Assembly: GCA_000310025.1 (NCBI GenBank)
Contig: FN649734.1
Coordinates: 663,125-703,467 of the forward strand
DNA from: Ectocarpus siliculosus
Lineage: Eukaryota > Sar > Phaeophyceae > Ectocarpales > Ectocarpaceae
DNA: 40,343 nt
Direction: 5' to 3'
Under the pieces are notes generated by a model. The model was given only the letters and a program-made list of their open reading frames with translations. It made no database searches and was not told the origin of the DNA. A program made the translations under genes and the position numbers. Numbering within the stretch: the first letter of the stretch is position 1; every line of letters begins with the position of its first letter. Of this stretch, positions 10,501-18,700 are shown piece after piece.

Positions 10501-12120
10501 GCTCCAGTGCTGCTCTCGTCTCTGGGGTCTCACACCACTCCTGCGTGCGGCGTCTCCGCGGTTCCTCCCTTAGTGTCGTCCGCGCTGCTTCGAGGAGAGC
10601 ATTGGTAAAGTCGGTTGCGAATTCCGCGGCGGTGGTTGTTCGCTCGTCCAGTCGTGTGTCGAGGTTGAGGAGGAACCGACTAGTCACCGCACCCCGTGCT
10701 GCTTCGAACTGCAATTCCCGTCGGTTGAATTGCTGCTGTTTCGGTTTAGTCCGGACTGCACGGTTGTGGGCAAGCCTGCCACCGAGGTTGACGGTGGCTA
10801 CTACCATGTTGTGGTCTGAGTCTGCTTTGACTGGGCGACCGGCTGGGGGGTGACAACCACGTTAGATACTCGGCCGTGATGCGCCTGCCTTGTCAGGATG
10901 TAGTCAAGGCGCTTGCAATCGTTTCCCGACACGCCGTTGTATGTGTGCCATATTCCGCCCTTTCGTGTCTCGAAGAACGTGTTCGTGAGAGCTAGCCTGT
11001 TTTCCGTTGCGAAATTCAACAGTAGCATGCCATTGTCGTTGAGCTCATCACGCCCGTACATTCCTATTACCCTTCCGTCCCCTCCGTCCAACCTATCTCC
11101 CGTCCGCGCATTGGCGTCCAATAGGACATACACACATTCTTTGGAAGGGATCCTCCGCACGAGACTGTCAAGTTTTCCCCAGAACACGCGCTTGCTGTCG
11201 GCGGTTGAAGGTTCGGTTGGAGCATACGCGGCTACGAAGTTGACCGCTCCACGGTGGCCTGCCAACAGAAACCTCATGGCCATAAGGCGTTCGTCGATAA
11301 ACTCCGTAGTGAACGTGGATGTCTTGCACAGTGACTCTTTGACGGCTATCCCCACACCATGGACTCCACCAGTCTCCGTGCCACAGCAGAACACCCGGAA
11401 ACCCGCTGCTGAAAATTCCGTTCGACCTTCCCTCCGTGTCTCCTGCATTCCTACCACCGATACGTTTTGTCTCGCTGCCTCGTGTAGAATGCTGTAGGCT
11501 CGCCCGTATCCATTGGCCCCGTTTACAGCCAAAGTCCGCACATTCCAGGTTGCTACCCTAAGAAGTTGACCCTGCTGTCTCTTTCGCGCGGCGCGCGCTG
11601 CTCTCTTAGCTAGCCTACGCGCCGCCCGACCCCTCCTTCTCCTCCATCTCCCCCTCTTTTTTTGTTTTTTTGCAATTTTTTTGCGAACACTCGGGCTAGA
11701 ACACTCGGGCTAAGATGATAGTTACCCCGGTTCTTGCCTTGTTTCCCATAGAGTTGTCTTCTTGTCCCGGAGCGGTGTGGCCCTCCATCTCTGGACTCTC
11801 TCCTTTCCTCTCTCTGGGGCATACCCCCACGGCGTGCGGTCACTCCGCCACCCTAACCGTGCTCTCTGCTGCTGCATAACCCCGGTGTCCAAGCCGGGGC
11901 GTTAGGATCCAGCCTCATTTTTGCAGCTACCAAAGCTGGCGGTTCACGAGCTACCCCGATCTCACGACAGCAGTAACTCCCAACCGCCAAACTCAGGATC
12001 CCCCTCTCAACAGTGCTAGGGACCGTATATCCGTCTTTGCTGGGTGGTTTTTCGAGGTCTAGATCCACTTGCGGGACCTCGGCCTACCCCAGGGACGGGG
12101 GGGGCAGACCGGGGAGGAGG
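7553..12120 (-). mobile_element. Non-LTR retrotransposon (LINE, RTE/CFDP2-like), nearly full length
   Basis: Read on the minus strand this is a LINE. It has a leader from about 12.1 kb, a polypeptide of AP-endonuclease followed by reverse transcriptase (about 11700-8205), a 3' UTR of about 650 bp with a T-rich segment, and a terminal trinucleotide tail (GTT on the plus strand, 7553-7571; CAA on the sense strand). A trinucleotide 3' tail and a single endonuclease-RT frame fit the RTE group and relatives. The 3' end is firm because a second, truncated copy at 4230-4782 ends at the same place. The 5' end is approximate: I set it where recognisable leader sequence fades. No long terminal repeats were found. 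It lies immediately upstream of the propeller gene's first visible exon and may sit inside one of that gene's introns. Confidence 0.9.
8205..11700 (-). pseudogene. LINE endonuclease-reverse transcriptase polyprotein, frameshifted
   Basis: The order is: a basic N-terminal segment (Arg/Lys/Ala-rich, about 11700-11575); an endonuclease starting VATWNVRTL near 11557, with QETRREGR, LDANARTGDR, RLDYIL and SDHNMVVA motifs; then reverse transcriptase with [22 protein letters not shown] (motif A), [14 protein letters not shown] (motif B) and MLYADDAG (catalytic motif C, near 9265), and a thumb/C-terminal region ending at 8205. Four frame changes break it: near 10825-10840 at the SDH motif, at about 9595 (looks like one lost base after REML), in the C run at 9313-9322 and in the homopolymer near 9095. 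With these the copy cannot encode the full protein. Catalytic motifs themselves are intact, so the decay is recent. Confidence 0.92.
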
Positions 12121-13270
12121 TGTGAATACTTGGTTGTAAAGTTAACGAAACAAACAAAAAAAACGGATCGAGAGTGATCTTCCGGCTAAGTGCAGTCCCA
12201 ACCTGGAACGTTTTTTATCGATGGAGGACACCATGAAGCAGCGGCATGCACGTCTGCGCGCCCAGATCTATATGCTGACGCCGTGTGGCATTAAAAAGGC
12301 CGCATATGGGTTCGAATACTCCGCAGGTAGTCTGATCCGAACAAAACATTTTGACACGTCCTCACTCACCACCACGAGCCCCCATCCTTTGTTCGTCTAA
12401 GGCCACCGCTGCTGCAGTCCTTCAGTTTGTGTGGAGGCGAGCGTGGCAGAGACATGACTGATAAGACCCAAGAGAGATTCGCAGGATTTTCGTACCGCAG
12501 CTGCAGCCTCAGACAGCAGCACAGCCACACAGCACTAGTCTACATACGTGCTATGAGGGTTATCATCAGCCGTTCCGAAGCTCCACAACATCCGTGCTGA
12601 CGGAGAATTTTAGGTCGGGACTCCGATGACCCCTAAGATCGATTTTCGGCACCCCATGTGTTTTGACTGTTTTCTCGACTCCGGGATATTCTTTTGTGCG
12701 TTCGAGACCTGTATCTTCATCAGTCGTGAGGTGGCTCGCGTGTGTGCTTAGTTTGGCTGTGCTGTGACCGCGGACGTTTTTTTCGCTGCAGCAGTTGTAG
12801 AAACCAGAGGCACCGGATAGAGGTCAGCATGGTCTGGATGGCAGTGAAGCAACATTATGTCGCGTCCTCCTTCGTCGCCACGTTATTCTGCCGTCAAATT
12901 TCGCGTGTCGCAGAACGGAACTGCTGCCGAAGACGCTCTGACCGCCTGTTCTCTGGGCCCGGAGAGCGCTTCAAGTGAAACCGCTATTCTCGCAGGCAGG
13001 TGCCGTTGCGTATCTGAATGGGAAAACGTTTGACGGAACACCCCAGTAGGTTAGTTTGCATCGTTAAACTGGAGCAGGCGGAGTGTATATGTCCGCGGTA
13101 TTGGTTGGGCCGGTGTGACTCTGCCGCATGCTGGCAGACAAGAGAATGGACGATGAGTGCGTAAAGACGGTACTAGTATTCTCTCTTTAAGTCTTTGATG
13201 TACTCTGGTTGTTGATCTCGGACGATCTGTTGTTGATTGTGGGCACCCGGGCGCCAAATTTGACACGCAG
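12121..13270 (+). other. Presumed intron/upstream region of the propeller gene
   Basis: The first visible propeller exon begins in phase 1 at 13271, so an upstream exon must exist, yet no propeller-like half repeat is readable here. A short frame from an ATG at 12221 to a possible donor at 12327 has matching phase but no signal peptide and no family resemblance; I do not call it. Confidence 0.4.
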
Positions 13271-13368
13271 GTTTCACGTTTGGGGATTGGGCGGCAGAAA
13301 ATGCGGGGGGATCTGACTGGGTGGCGGTGAAGCTTGACAGCGACGGGAACGAGCTGTGGAGTCTCCAG
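13271..13368 (+). CDS. Propeller exon: second half of a split repeat
   Basis: Acceptor CGCAG at 13266-13270, donor CAG|GTTCGC. It begins in phase 1 with FTFGDW and ends SDGNELWSLQ in phase 0. It corresponds to exon 15753-15838, which also is the second half of a repeat cut by a phase-1 intron. The first half is therefore missing upstream. Confidence 0.85.
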
Positions 13369-16300
13369 GTTCGCTCGAAACCAACCCTGCTTAGGACAGC
13401 AGCAGTCTCAAGAGGCATCGATCGCCCAACCACCACAATCGTGGCTGCAGGGAGATGAAGCAAGCCCCCGTTTGCCTGAAACTGTAGGATATCCTGCTGT
13501 AACCTCTACTACCTCGTGGTCAGGTTCGATGAGAGTTTCGTCCTTTATATTGCGTCCCCACAACTGAAAAAAAATAAGAAGATCTTTTCTAAATATATCT
13601 GGCTCGTTAAACTTGCGACAGAGAGGCGGGAGCGGAGACGACTCGCCTCATTTCGATTGCGTCCCCACAACTGAAAAAAGTAAAAGAGGTTACTAAATAT
13701 ATCTGGCTCGTGAAACTTGCGACAGGGAGGCGGGAGCGGAGACGACAGCGTTACCGCCGTCGCAACCGGGGAAGACGGGTCAATAGTTTTGGCTCTGGAT
13801 GTTCCCACGAGCGCAGCCACCAGCTCGGGATCATCATCGTGGAATTCTTCGACAACAGGGGGAGAATCTGCGGCGTTCCAGTTTGAGGTCATGAAGCTAT
13901 CGGGCGACGGTCGTCAGCTGTGGCAGTGGAAGGTACGTGCAGTTGGCGATGATCATCGTGTTTTTTTTTCGTGCTCACCGTGGGCGATGATGCGCTAGGG
14001 TAAGCAACCCTGGGGAGGAGGGTCGTACGCAGATGGAGACAGATGGCGCGAAGACAGGAAATACAAAATAACCTAATAGTGGTCATGCTGCGACCTCAGG
14101 GGGGAAGTCCTTCCCGCAATGACCAGGCCAGCCTTATTTTTTTATGCATCGACACCACACGCCAGAGAGTGAGCTTGGTACGCAGTTGTTCACAGACAAA
14201 CCGTATCAGCTACATCCTCCTCCAGAGCGAGAAAAACCGAGCACAAAATCCGCGAAATCGGTTTTGAGAATTAGCTCCGCTTTTTTTTCTCGGTTTCACC
14301 GACGGCCGCTTCCAGGACGACGATAACAACGCTTCCAGATTGGCCGAGGCGATCGCCGTCGATCAGCAAGGCGGCGTGCTAGTGGGAGGCCTCGCGTTCG
14401 ACGACGGCGGGACCGACTTCGCCGCGTGCAAGCTGGACAGCTCTGGGAACGTCACGTGGAGGTGGCAAGTGAGTCGCGAGGTCCTCAGCTTTCCTCAGGA
14501 GGAGCTGTGCTCTTGGTCTTTTGTTTGGTTCTCTGAGCCGCGTTGTTGCGGGCTTCCCCCCCAGAAAACATAGCGTTCGCAAGGAATTTAATATTGGTTT
14601 TAGTGTAGGGTACAGGGTGAGGTTGGGGGTTAGTGTTAGGGATAGGGGTACGAATCCCCCCTCTCTATTTCATAGATAAACTCTACCGTCCTCGCGAAAG
14701 CGGTCCCTTCCCCCACGATAGGGGTTGACCCGCCGCACCGCGTGGCGGTCGTTGTGGTTACCGCTAGAAGAGTCTTGAGGCTCGGTGGGACGGAGAAGCT
14801 GTCGCTCTAGCTTCGTGGACGACCCCAGTGAACGCCACGTATGGGTTGGGATCGTTCAGTTCTTGAGGAACAGGGTGGTGTGATGAATTGTATGTCAACA
14901 GCAGTGTCGTACGCGTTGCCCGCACAGCCGACGTGGTTCGATGACTTTTTTCTTTTTTTTACTTCCGCTACCTCCGCCGCTACCCTGCAAGGCCACAACG
15001 GACGGACTCAACGCCGTGTCCTCAATCGCCCCGGCCAACGACAGCTTTATCCTTGGTGGCCGAACAACCGGTAAGGCCAACGTATTGTGTTATGGAAAAC
15101 GGCTATCATAGTCGATTGGACTTCTCGGTCAGCCGAGGCCAACGTATCGCGTTATAGAGAACGGCAATTTTGTCGATGGACTACTCAGCCAGCAAGGCCA
15201 ACGTATCGCGTGATATAAACAAAGGCTGATCCGTTGGACTACTAAGTCAGCGATGACTGGGATTAACCCCCACCTAAGACTGCGCAAAAGCGTGGTTCAT
15301 GTTCTCACCTAGCTATTGTTTCGTTCGGCTTGGCTTCCACGTATGTTTTCACTACCGCTCTGACATTCTCGGTACTTGGTCTATTTTCGGCGAAGGCAGC
15401 ATCTGCCGGCCCCATAATATCGCGTTCAAGTGTCGCCGAACGGCCATCTGGCTCACGAATGGGATGCGCGGTCAATGGTCGAACGACAACGACACGCAGC
15501 GGATAATTACCCCCCTCTTCTCCAATCCTCAACGTCCCTGCCTATCGTTAGGCATAATGATATCGATGTACCTCCCCCCCTATATCTTCTTCCAAGTTCT
15601 CGTTCGAAGAAACTCCGGCGGAGCGTCGGGAATTTCATGAAACCTGGCCATCTTCAGGGTCCGTAGTTTTTTCCCGGGAGATCTTTCTTTCCCAGGAAAT
15701 CACACGCTCTTGAATAAAACAAGCACACGCGCCCCTTCATTATCGCCGCCAGGAAACTTCAACGGCACGAGCGCGGGGGGGACAGACTTCGTCGCCGTGA
15801 AGCTAGACGACTCGGGGACAGAGGTCTGGAGGTGGCAGGTCAGCGCTCACCCTGGCACAAGCGTGCGGTTTGGCTGGCGGGGGGGGCATACCTTTGTTGT
15901 TGATGTAGGGGCGACCGGTAGGACATAGGGACACCATACTCTCGAGAATGCACGCGGTGTCACGTGTGCACCATAGGGTTTTCGTGAGGCATGTGGGTGG
16001 CCCTGTGTTTTCGTGCGGCGGTCCCTCAGCGTTGTAAACAGGGCACCATTTTACCGGCCCTATAGAGGCGGTGACTTTGTCGAGGCGTGTCCTACGTTGG
16101 TCACGAGCGGAACCAAAATGGCGATCCGAATGAGACGTACGATTTCTCTGTGTTAGTTTTTTGCCACCTCGGGTAGTGTGCCGCCCGCAAGCGCGGCATG
16201 CGCGCAACGCGAAGAGAGTCTGTGACGTATACCTGGCCGATCGTTACGGTTCACGATTGTATGACGCGGCGCGGTGTCGTGCCTCGGGAAGATTTGTTAG

Positions 16301-18038
16301 AAAAAGTGCGAACAATGAACGAAAGATTGTACCCGTTCGAGATAGTCGAATGGGATGTGTTGAAGTCTTCGCAGTGAAAATGGGAAAAGAATTGTTCACG
16401 CCGGCCGAAGGATACTCGTTGACGGGTTTTGATGGTCCCCCGTTCCCCTACAGGACGGCACCGTCCAAGACGATGTTGTCGAGGCCGTTGCGCATTCCGA
16501 CGACGGGTCGGCCGTGCTCGCCGGACACACGTACGGGAGCTGGAGCTCTGACAACGCGGACGGTAGCTTCAGCAAGGATTTCGCCGCGGTAATGCTTTCT
16601 TCTGATGGGAAGGAGATTTGGCGATGGCAGGTGAGTGCTTGTTTTCCTGGCCCACGCCTTCTTTCGCCCCTAGCGGAGGAACTTCGCGAGGTGGACCAAC
16701 CACAACCGGCCGGAGAGAGAATCACGGATGTTGCGTCGGCGATGCATTCAATCTCACAAGCACCGGCTTCGGTTTTAAGCCTTCCCGCAACATTGCCAGC
16801 CTTCTGTGTGTCCCCAAGAAAAACCAATCTTAGGTCCGACTGCAAGGGAGCGAACTCCTTGAGCGTCACTGCCCACGGGTATCTAGGGGTCTTTGAGATT
16901 AGGTTTCACGCAGCCTGGTCGTTGTCTTGTTCATGTGTGACGGCGGCCCGCTCTCGATCCTGGAACACTTGAGCGTGCAATACCGACACATCAACCGCAA
17001 GTCCAGCGCGCACTTGCTTGAATTTTGTTCTGCTGGCCCGTTTTGGGGTAGTTTGCTTGTGGTTCCGGAAGGAGCCCGCATCAGTTGGTTCAATATTGAT
17101 GTCGGAAGAGTCTGAAGGCAGGAATCGAAACGGTTATTTATTTGATGACCCAACCACTGCAACCAGAACGTACTCGGCCGTATGAACGAACGTGGCGACA
17201 GGATGGCACTACTGAAGACGATACATTGGAAGGGGCGGCAATCCAAGAGGATGGTTCGGTGGTCTTGAGCGGAAATTCCGGCGGCGGGTTCGTGGCGCTA
17301 AGGTTAAACGCAAGTGGCACGGAGGTTTGGCGATGGGAGGTGAGGTTCGCTCACATACCAAAGGTTTCTTGTTGACGAAATAGTTTTTTCTACATAATTG
17401 TTTCTGTGTCTCGCACCATGGGGGGGTGGTGCCTCCGCATGTTCGAGGCAATTGCCGACCTCTGACACTCCAGCGTCGTGACCTGTTCGCGTTCTTGGCT
17501 TGGGTCTAGCAACTATTTTCTGCGGTGAGACCATCCCCTGGTTTTTGGAACCGGGACTCTCTCCCGTCATCCTTTGTTCTCCTCCAGACGTGCGGGTGTA
17601 AGTCCTCTAGGTTTGCACGCCAAGGAGCCGGCTCGGTCGTCTTTGTACGGACATTCGTGCCAATCGCCTGCGTGTATCTCGGGACGTTGACAACCACAGG
17701 GTGGCTCGCAAGAGACCGAGGTCGACAGCGTGAGCTTGTGCGGCTCCGGGTACAATGGCCGGATGGTCCTGGCGGGCTTTACGTTTGCCAGCGACTTCGG
17801 AGTTGGGAGCAACTCGCCGACGGTTTTGGAAGCGCCTGACTTTGCGGCTGTCTTCCTGGACACCACAAGGTCCGTGCCGGTGGACACTGAGCTTGTCCCT
17901 AGCGCTGGGTCCACGCCCGTGGTGATCGCGGTTGTAGCCGGGGTGCTAGCTGTGGCCATCATCGGTCTCACTGTCCTGGAGAGGTGGCTCAAGAAGCATC
18001 CGAGACGAGGAGAAGGTTCCTTGTCCCCTCTTGGTTAG
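13271..18038 (+). CDS. SBBP beta-propeller repeat, single-pass membrane protein (3' part of gene)
   Basis: Eight exons join in frame: 13271-13368, 13726-13932, 14316-14468, 14992-15070, 15753-15838, 16454-16630, 17202-17339 and 17700-18038, giving about 425 codons to a TAG. Each repeat of about 45-70 residues follows the plan DG..DAV.A.A...DGS.VL.G.T, then (D)F.AVKLD..G.E.WRWQ, the hallmark of SBBP seven-fold-type propeller repeats. Six repeats are visible, one of them only as its second half, followed by a partial one. The last exon adds a hydrophobic helix (VVIAVVAGVLAVAIIGLTVL) and a Lys/Arg-rich tail, so the propeller should face outside the cell or a vesicle lumen with a short cytosolic tail. 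Introns nearly all fall in phase 0 just after WRWQ, so repeats probably spread by exon duplication. The start, and a signal peptide, are not in view. Ligand unknown; a surface recognition or adhesion role is inference. Confidence 0.85.
13549..13746 (+). repeat. Tandem duplication spanning a 3' splice site
   Basis: Copies at 13549-13642 and 13656-13746 share ATTGCGTCCCCACAACTG, CTAAATATATCTGGCTCG, AAACTTGCGACAG and GGCGGGAGCGGAGACGAC. Each copy contains the end of the intron, the acceptor CGACAG and the first bases of the following exon. The downstream copy gives the in-frame exon (GGGSGDDSVTAV). The upstream copy keeps an AG acceptor at 13612 but then runs into unrelated sequence. Confidence 0.9.
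13726..13932 (+). CDS. Propeller exon: complete repeat
   Basis: 69 codons, phase 0 at both ends, donor AAG|GTACGT. It reads from GGGSGDDSVTAVATGEDG to SGDGRQLWQWK with a Ser/Thr-rich loop in the middle (about residues 30-45), which makes it the longest repeat. The final K replaces the usual Q. Confidence 0.87.
14316..14468 (+). CDS. Propeller exon: complete repeat
   Basis: 51 codons, phase 0 to 0, pyrimidine-rich acceptor CTTCCAG and donor CAA|GTGAGT. Reads AEAIAVDQQGGVLVGG, then TDFAACKLDSSGNVTWRWQ, a textbook SBBP repeat. Confidence 0.9.
14992..15838 (+). CDS. Propeller repeat split over two exons by a phase-1 intron
   Basis: Exons 14992-15070 (ends FILGGRTTG) and 15753-15838 (starts NFNGTSAGGTDF, ends DSGTEVWRWQ). 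The donor is G|GTAAGG and the acceptor GCCAG. The intron splits a Gly codon between the first and second half of the repeat, the same place as implied for exon 13271. The intron carries a tandem array at its donor and a dispersed-repeat fragment at 15460-15490. Confidence 0.86.
15074..15255 (+). repeat. Three-unit tandem repeat beginning at a 5' splice site
   Basis: Units of about 60 bp start with AGGCCAACGTAT at 15074, 15136 and 15195 and end with a variant of TTGGACTACTCAGCCAGC. The first unit overlaps the donor GTAAGGCC of exon 14992-15070. The later units keep AAGGCC or GAGGCC but lack a GT in the same place, so they are not obvious alternative donors. Confidence 0.88.
15460..15490 (-). 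repeat. Fragment of dispersed repeat B
   Basis: On the minus strand this matches the segment CGTTAGACCATTGACCTCGC found at about 39757 and its relative near 30185. It is a short remnant inside a propeller-gene intron. Confidence 0.55.
16285..16385 (+). repeat. Low-copy repeat shared with 5.3-5.4 kb
   Basis: Resembles 5325-5420 in the same orientation with small insertions and deletions (ACCCGTTCGAGATA common to both). Intronic. Confidence 0.5.
16454..16630 (+). CDS. Propeller exon: complete repeat
   Basis: 59 codons, phase 0 to 0, acceptor CCCTACAG and donor CAG|GTGAGT. Reads DGTVQDDVVEAVAHSDDG, VLAGHTYGSW, then DFAAVMLSSDGKEIWRWQ. Confidence 0.9.
17202..17339 (+). CDS. Propeller exon: complete short repeat
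   Basis: 46 codons, phase 0 to 0, acceptor GCGACAG, donor GAG|GTGAGG. Reads DGTTEDDTLEGAAIQEDG, VVLSGNSGGGFVALRLNASG, TEVWRWE. It is the shortest repeat, lacking the loop between the two halves. Confidence 0.9.
17700..18038 (+). CDS. Terminal exon: partial repeat, transmembrane helix, cytosolic tail, stop
   Basis: 112 codons plus TAG, acceptor ACCACAG. A degenerate last repeat (MVLAGFTFASDFG, then PDFAAVFLDTT) loses the WRWQ end and leads into a Pro/Ser/Thr spacer. A helix of about 20 hydrophobic residues follows, then ERWLKKHPRR, a positive stop-transfer segment. This predicts type I topology if an N-terminal signal peptide exists. Confidence 0.9.
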   Translation, partial: GGSQETEVDSVSLCGSGYNGRMVLAGFTFASDFGVGSNSPTVLEAPDFAAVFLDTTRSVPVDTELVPSAGSTPVVIAVVAGVLAVAIIGLTVLERWLKKHPRRGEGSLSPLG

Positions 18039-18700
18039 GAATGCAAGCGGCGGTTGGTCTTGTATACCCCGAAGCACGGGATGCCCAACCCAGCGTGGAC
18101 ATCAGGCGGCGATGGCTGGCTGGGAAGATGCCCTTGCTTTGCTCCGAGACAGCACGTCGGAGAACCATCGGAACGAGGGTCTTCTGCCCTCGACCAGGTC
18201 GTCGCGGCATCCGTTTCCAACTGTAGAGAGGACCAGGCAGTTTCCCTGTCGGCGACGCTCTCTGCGTCCGTTTCCGATTGCGGAGGGGGCCAGGTGGTAC
18301 CCTTGTCGACGGCGCTTTTATGCCAAGCCTCCGACGTGCGATAGGTTGTCGGCGGCAGGCCCATTGCCATGTCTCCCGCGTCACAGCAGGGATGCGTGAG
18401 CGTGTGTGCTTTGCCACAGGAGTGGGCACCCAGTGGGATTTCCTCCGAATTTTTCCGTGGTATTTTGGACTGCCTCGCAGTCCGAATGCTGCGCATCGTG
18501 TGCATTTGTGCCCATTCCAGCTATTTTGCAGCACCTCACGAGCGTACATTCGTACCCGGGATAATATTGTTCCAAGTTTGAAGATGTCCGAAGTGTTGTC
18601 CCACATTTTGAATTGCCGAAATTGGAGGTGCTTCCGATTTTTCCTCCATCCTTTTCACCACTATAGGTAAGGCGCTTTTGAATTTTGGTTCACGTTCCGC
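18039..18700 (+). other. 3' flank of the propeller gene with a degenerate tandem repeat
   Basis: At about 18185-18325 two to three diverged units of some 60 bp repeat (GACCAG(G/C)..GT, then GCG(T/C)CCGTTTCC(A/G)A.TG). Read on the plus strand they give ASVSNC and ASVSDC in frame. The stop of the propeller gene lies before them and no splice signal links them, so I take them as untranslated. Confidence 0.5.

Noticed and set aside
12221-12326. ATG-started 35-codon frame ending at a phase-1 donor, upstream of the first propeller exon
   Set aside because: Phase fits, but it has no signal peptide and no propeller half-repeat, which the next exon requires.
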